DNA from: Crocinitomicaceae bacterium
GTDB taxonomy: Bacteria; Bacteroidota; Bacteroidia; Flavobacteriales_D; Crocinitomicaceae
NCBI GenBank assembly: GCA_020635955.1
Contig: JACJYW010000004.1
Span: 372,001-436,000 of the forward strand
Reading direction: 5' to 3'
Length of the DNA: 64,000 bases
Part shown: positions 63,194-64,000 of the stretch, piece after piece
Layout: every line of letters begins with the position of its first letter
How positions within the stretch are numbered: the stretch's first letter is position 1
The notes under the pieces: generated by a model
Seen by the model: the letters and a program-made list of their open reading frames with translations, nothing else
Database searches by the model: none
What the model was told of the DNA's origin: nothing
Translations under genes and position numbers: made by a program

Positions 63194-63793
63194 ATGAAAG
63201 TACTTCAGACTATTGTCTTTCTCCTAGCTGTTTCGATAATAGGATCAGCATTCATTAACCGTATTGAGGATTTAAGTCAGAAAGTTGAGAAAGAAGAACC
63301 TTTGAAAGATATCGATCTGTCAAAAATGACAAAGGTTAATGATGAACCTGTGGCCATGCTGCCTATGATCGCACTTTTGTGTAAAATGCCTTCTGAAGAA
63401 GAGATCAAAAGCTGGGAAGATACTCATCCTCACGACAGTCATTATATCAATGTTTATGTCAATGATAAAGGCAAAGTACAAATGACTGAAAAATTGAATC
63501 CCGTTTTTCCTGAAGGAACCGTAATTGTTAAAGAGAAGTTTCCGTTAGATCTCATGAAGGCTGATTCATTACAGGATAAGAAAGTAGACTTATATACCGT
63601 CATGATCAAACGTCATAAAGGATACAATCCAATTTGCGGCGACTGGGAATTTGCTGCGGTAAGTGGAGACCTTCAAAAAGTGGAAAAAGGCAAGTTGGCC
63701 AATTGCATGAATTGTCATGTCAACTATACTGAAACTGATTATGTTTTCAGAAAGAACTATTTGTCTAAAGAGGTGTTGGATAGAATGAAGTAA
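63194..63793 (+). CDS. Cytochrome P460-like c-type haem protein
   Basis: Exported protein of 199 residues with an N-terminal hydrophobic signal or anchor (QTIVFLLAVSIIGSAF). The C-terminal half carries the P460 pattern: YTVMIKRHKGYNP, CGDWEFAAVSGD and a single haem motif C171-M-N-C174-H175 followed by NYTETDYVF. P460 cytochromes oxidise hydroxylamine or nitric oxide-related substrates in nitrifiers. Many Bacteroidota homologues have no tested activity, and the cross-linking lysine cannot be confirmed here. The next gene also starts with an export signal. Confidence 0.8.
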   Translation: MKVLQTIVFLLAVSIIGSAFINRIEDLSQKVEKEEPLKDIDLSKMTKVNDEPVAMLPMIALLCKMPSEEEIKSWEDTHPHDSHYINVYVNDKGKVQMTEKLNPVFPEGTVIVKEKFPLDLMKADSLQDKKVDLYTVMIKRHKGYNPICGDWEFAAVSGDLQKVEKGKLANCMNCHVNYTETDYVFRKNYLSKEVLDRMK

Positions 63794-63807
63794 ATGAAAT
63801 ATAATCA

Positions 63808-63837
63808 TTGATTTATTTCCAATAGTCTTTATATTCG
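63808..63837 (+). promoter_or_regulatory. Candidate promoter of the last gene
   Basis: TTG at 63808-63810 and TATATTCG at 63830-63837 are 19 nt apart, the standard Bacteroidota spacing, with one mismatch in the -7 box. The ATG at 63861 follows 23 bases later. Confidence 0.45.
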
Positions 63838-63860
63838 TCCCGAACCAAAATTTATAAATA

Positions 63861-64000
63861 ATGAAAAAGTTACTTCTACTTAGTGGACTTTGTCTACTAT
63901 CATCCCTGTCATTTGCTCAAAAATCAGATAAAACTGATTGTGGATTTATCCAGTTCATTCAACCGCCCATGGATTACACATTAGCGAGTAATAAAACCTA
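63861..64000 (+). CDS. Exported protein, 5' part only (runs off the window)
   Basis: An ATG at 63861 opens a frame of 46 codons to the window edge. It starts with a signal peptide (MKKLLLLSGLCLLSSLSFAQ) and continues KSDKTDCGFIQFIQPP. The frame is uninterrupted and has its own candidate promoter, so it is very likely a real gene. Nothing in the visible part identifies the product. Confidence 0.75.
   Translation, partial: MKKLLLLSGLCLLSSLSFAQKSDKTDCGFIQFIQPPMDYTLASNKT

Noticed and set aside
1..64000. tRNA, rRNA, insertion sequence or prophage
   Set aside because: Reading both strands I found no cloverleaf-like gene, rRNA segment, transposase or phage structural gene; a covariance-model scan would be the decisive test for small RNAs.

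Overview
The window is AT-rich chromosomal DNA from a member of the phylum Bacteroidota, most likely the Flavobacteriales. Three things point there. There are type IX secretion (T9SS) sorting domains of both the Por type (type A) and the gliding-associated type (type B), next to a PorP/SprF protein and an OmpA/PD40 protein. There are several TAnnTTTG-like -7 promoter boxes. Lineage-typical families occur together: YwqK/MORN repeats, propeller-Y_Y_Y sensors, PP2C/SpoIIE phosphatases and VCBS-repeat proteins. Coding density is high, several convergent gene pairs overlap at their stop codons, and no gap exceeds 300 bases. No rRNA, tRNA, CRISPR array, transposase, integrase or phage gene was seen.

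Layout. 1-11 kb: a large secreted beta-propeller/Ig-like protein on the minus strand, then a plus-strand operon of a giant PKD adhesin with a type B sorting domain, a PorP/SprF protein and an OmpA/PD40 protein, closed by a strong terminator. 11-20 kb: two FKBP isomerases, an HTTM/DUF5819-like membrane pair, fumarylacetoacetase, a 19-repeat MORN-like protein, bifunctional Rel/SpoT and an MtfA-like peptidase with a SEC-C tail. 20-30.5 kb: a plus-strand run of Fur, STAS antagonist, PurA, an OstA/LptA-like protein, a propeller-Y_Y_Y-SpoIIE sensor phosphatase, two unknown membrane proteins, an LpxD-like acyltransferase and a second SpoIIE phosphatase. 30.5-39 kb, mostly minus strand: lipoprotein, FolE, a GreA-like protein (plus strand), an outer membrane protein, BioD, BioF, BioB, a four-helix-bundle protein, a second MORN-like lipoprotein, Obg and adenylate kinase. 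39-46.6 kb: ClpB, two tiny tandem paralogous lipoproteins, a 2-hydroxyacid dehydrogenase, a T9SS cargo protein and MgtE. 46.7-64 kb: a T9SS cargo protein with a cupredoxin-like front, a VCBS/FG-GAP protein, PabB, TilS, a pair of unknown paralogous secreted proteins, a LytS/LytTR-type two-component system, a nonsense-interrupted STAS-like gene, Tex, a cytochrome P460-like protein and the start of a further exported protein.

How the genes work together. The 3.7-11 kb operon is a self-contained surface-adhesin export unit. The 20-30 kb stretch holds a STAS antagonist and two PP2C phosphatases, the parts of a partner-switching circuit, although no HPK/anti-sigma kinase is visible. The same propeller-Y_Y_Y-membrane sensor front end is joined to a phosphatase at 23.7 kb and to a LytS-type kinase at 56.7 kb. 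The bio genes supply most of the late biotin pathway.

The most unusual signals are small and structural: (i) the 3' end of the SpoIIE sensor gene is duplicated around REP-like sequence; (ii) an outer-membrane protein gene is wedged behind bioD, with a diverged copy of the bioD tail on its far side; (iii) a four-helix-bundle gene is bounded by 16-nt inverted repeats; (iv) a STAS-like gene is split by a single in-frame TGA; (v) two 55-56-residue lipoproteins are in tandem, each behind a palindrome that overlaps the likely promoter; (vi) an unrecognised secreted protein family is present as a two-gene paralogous pair.
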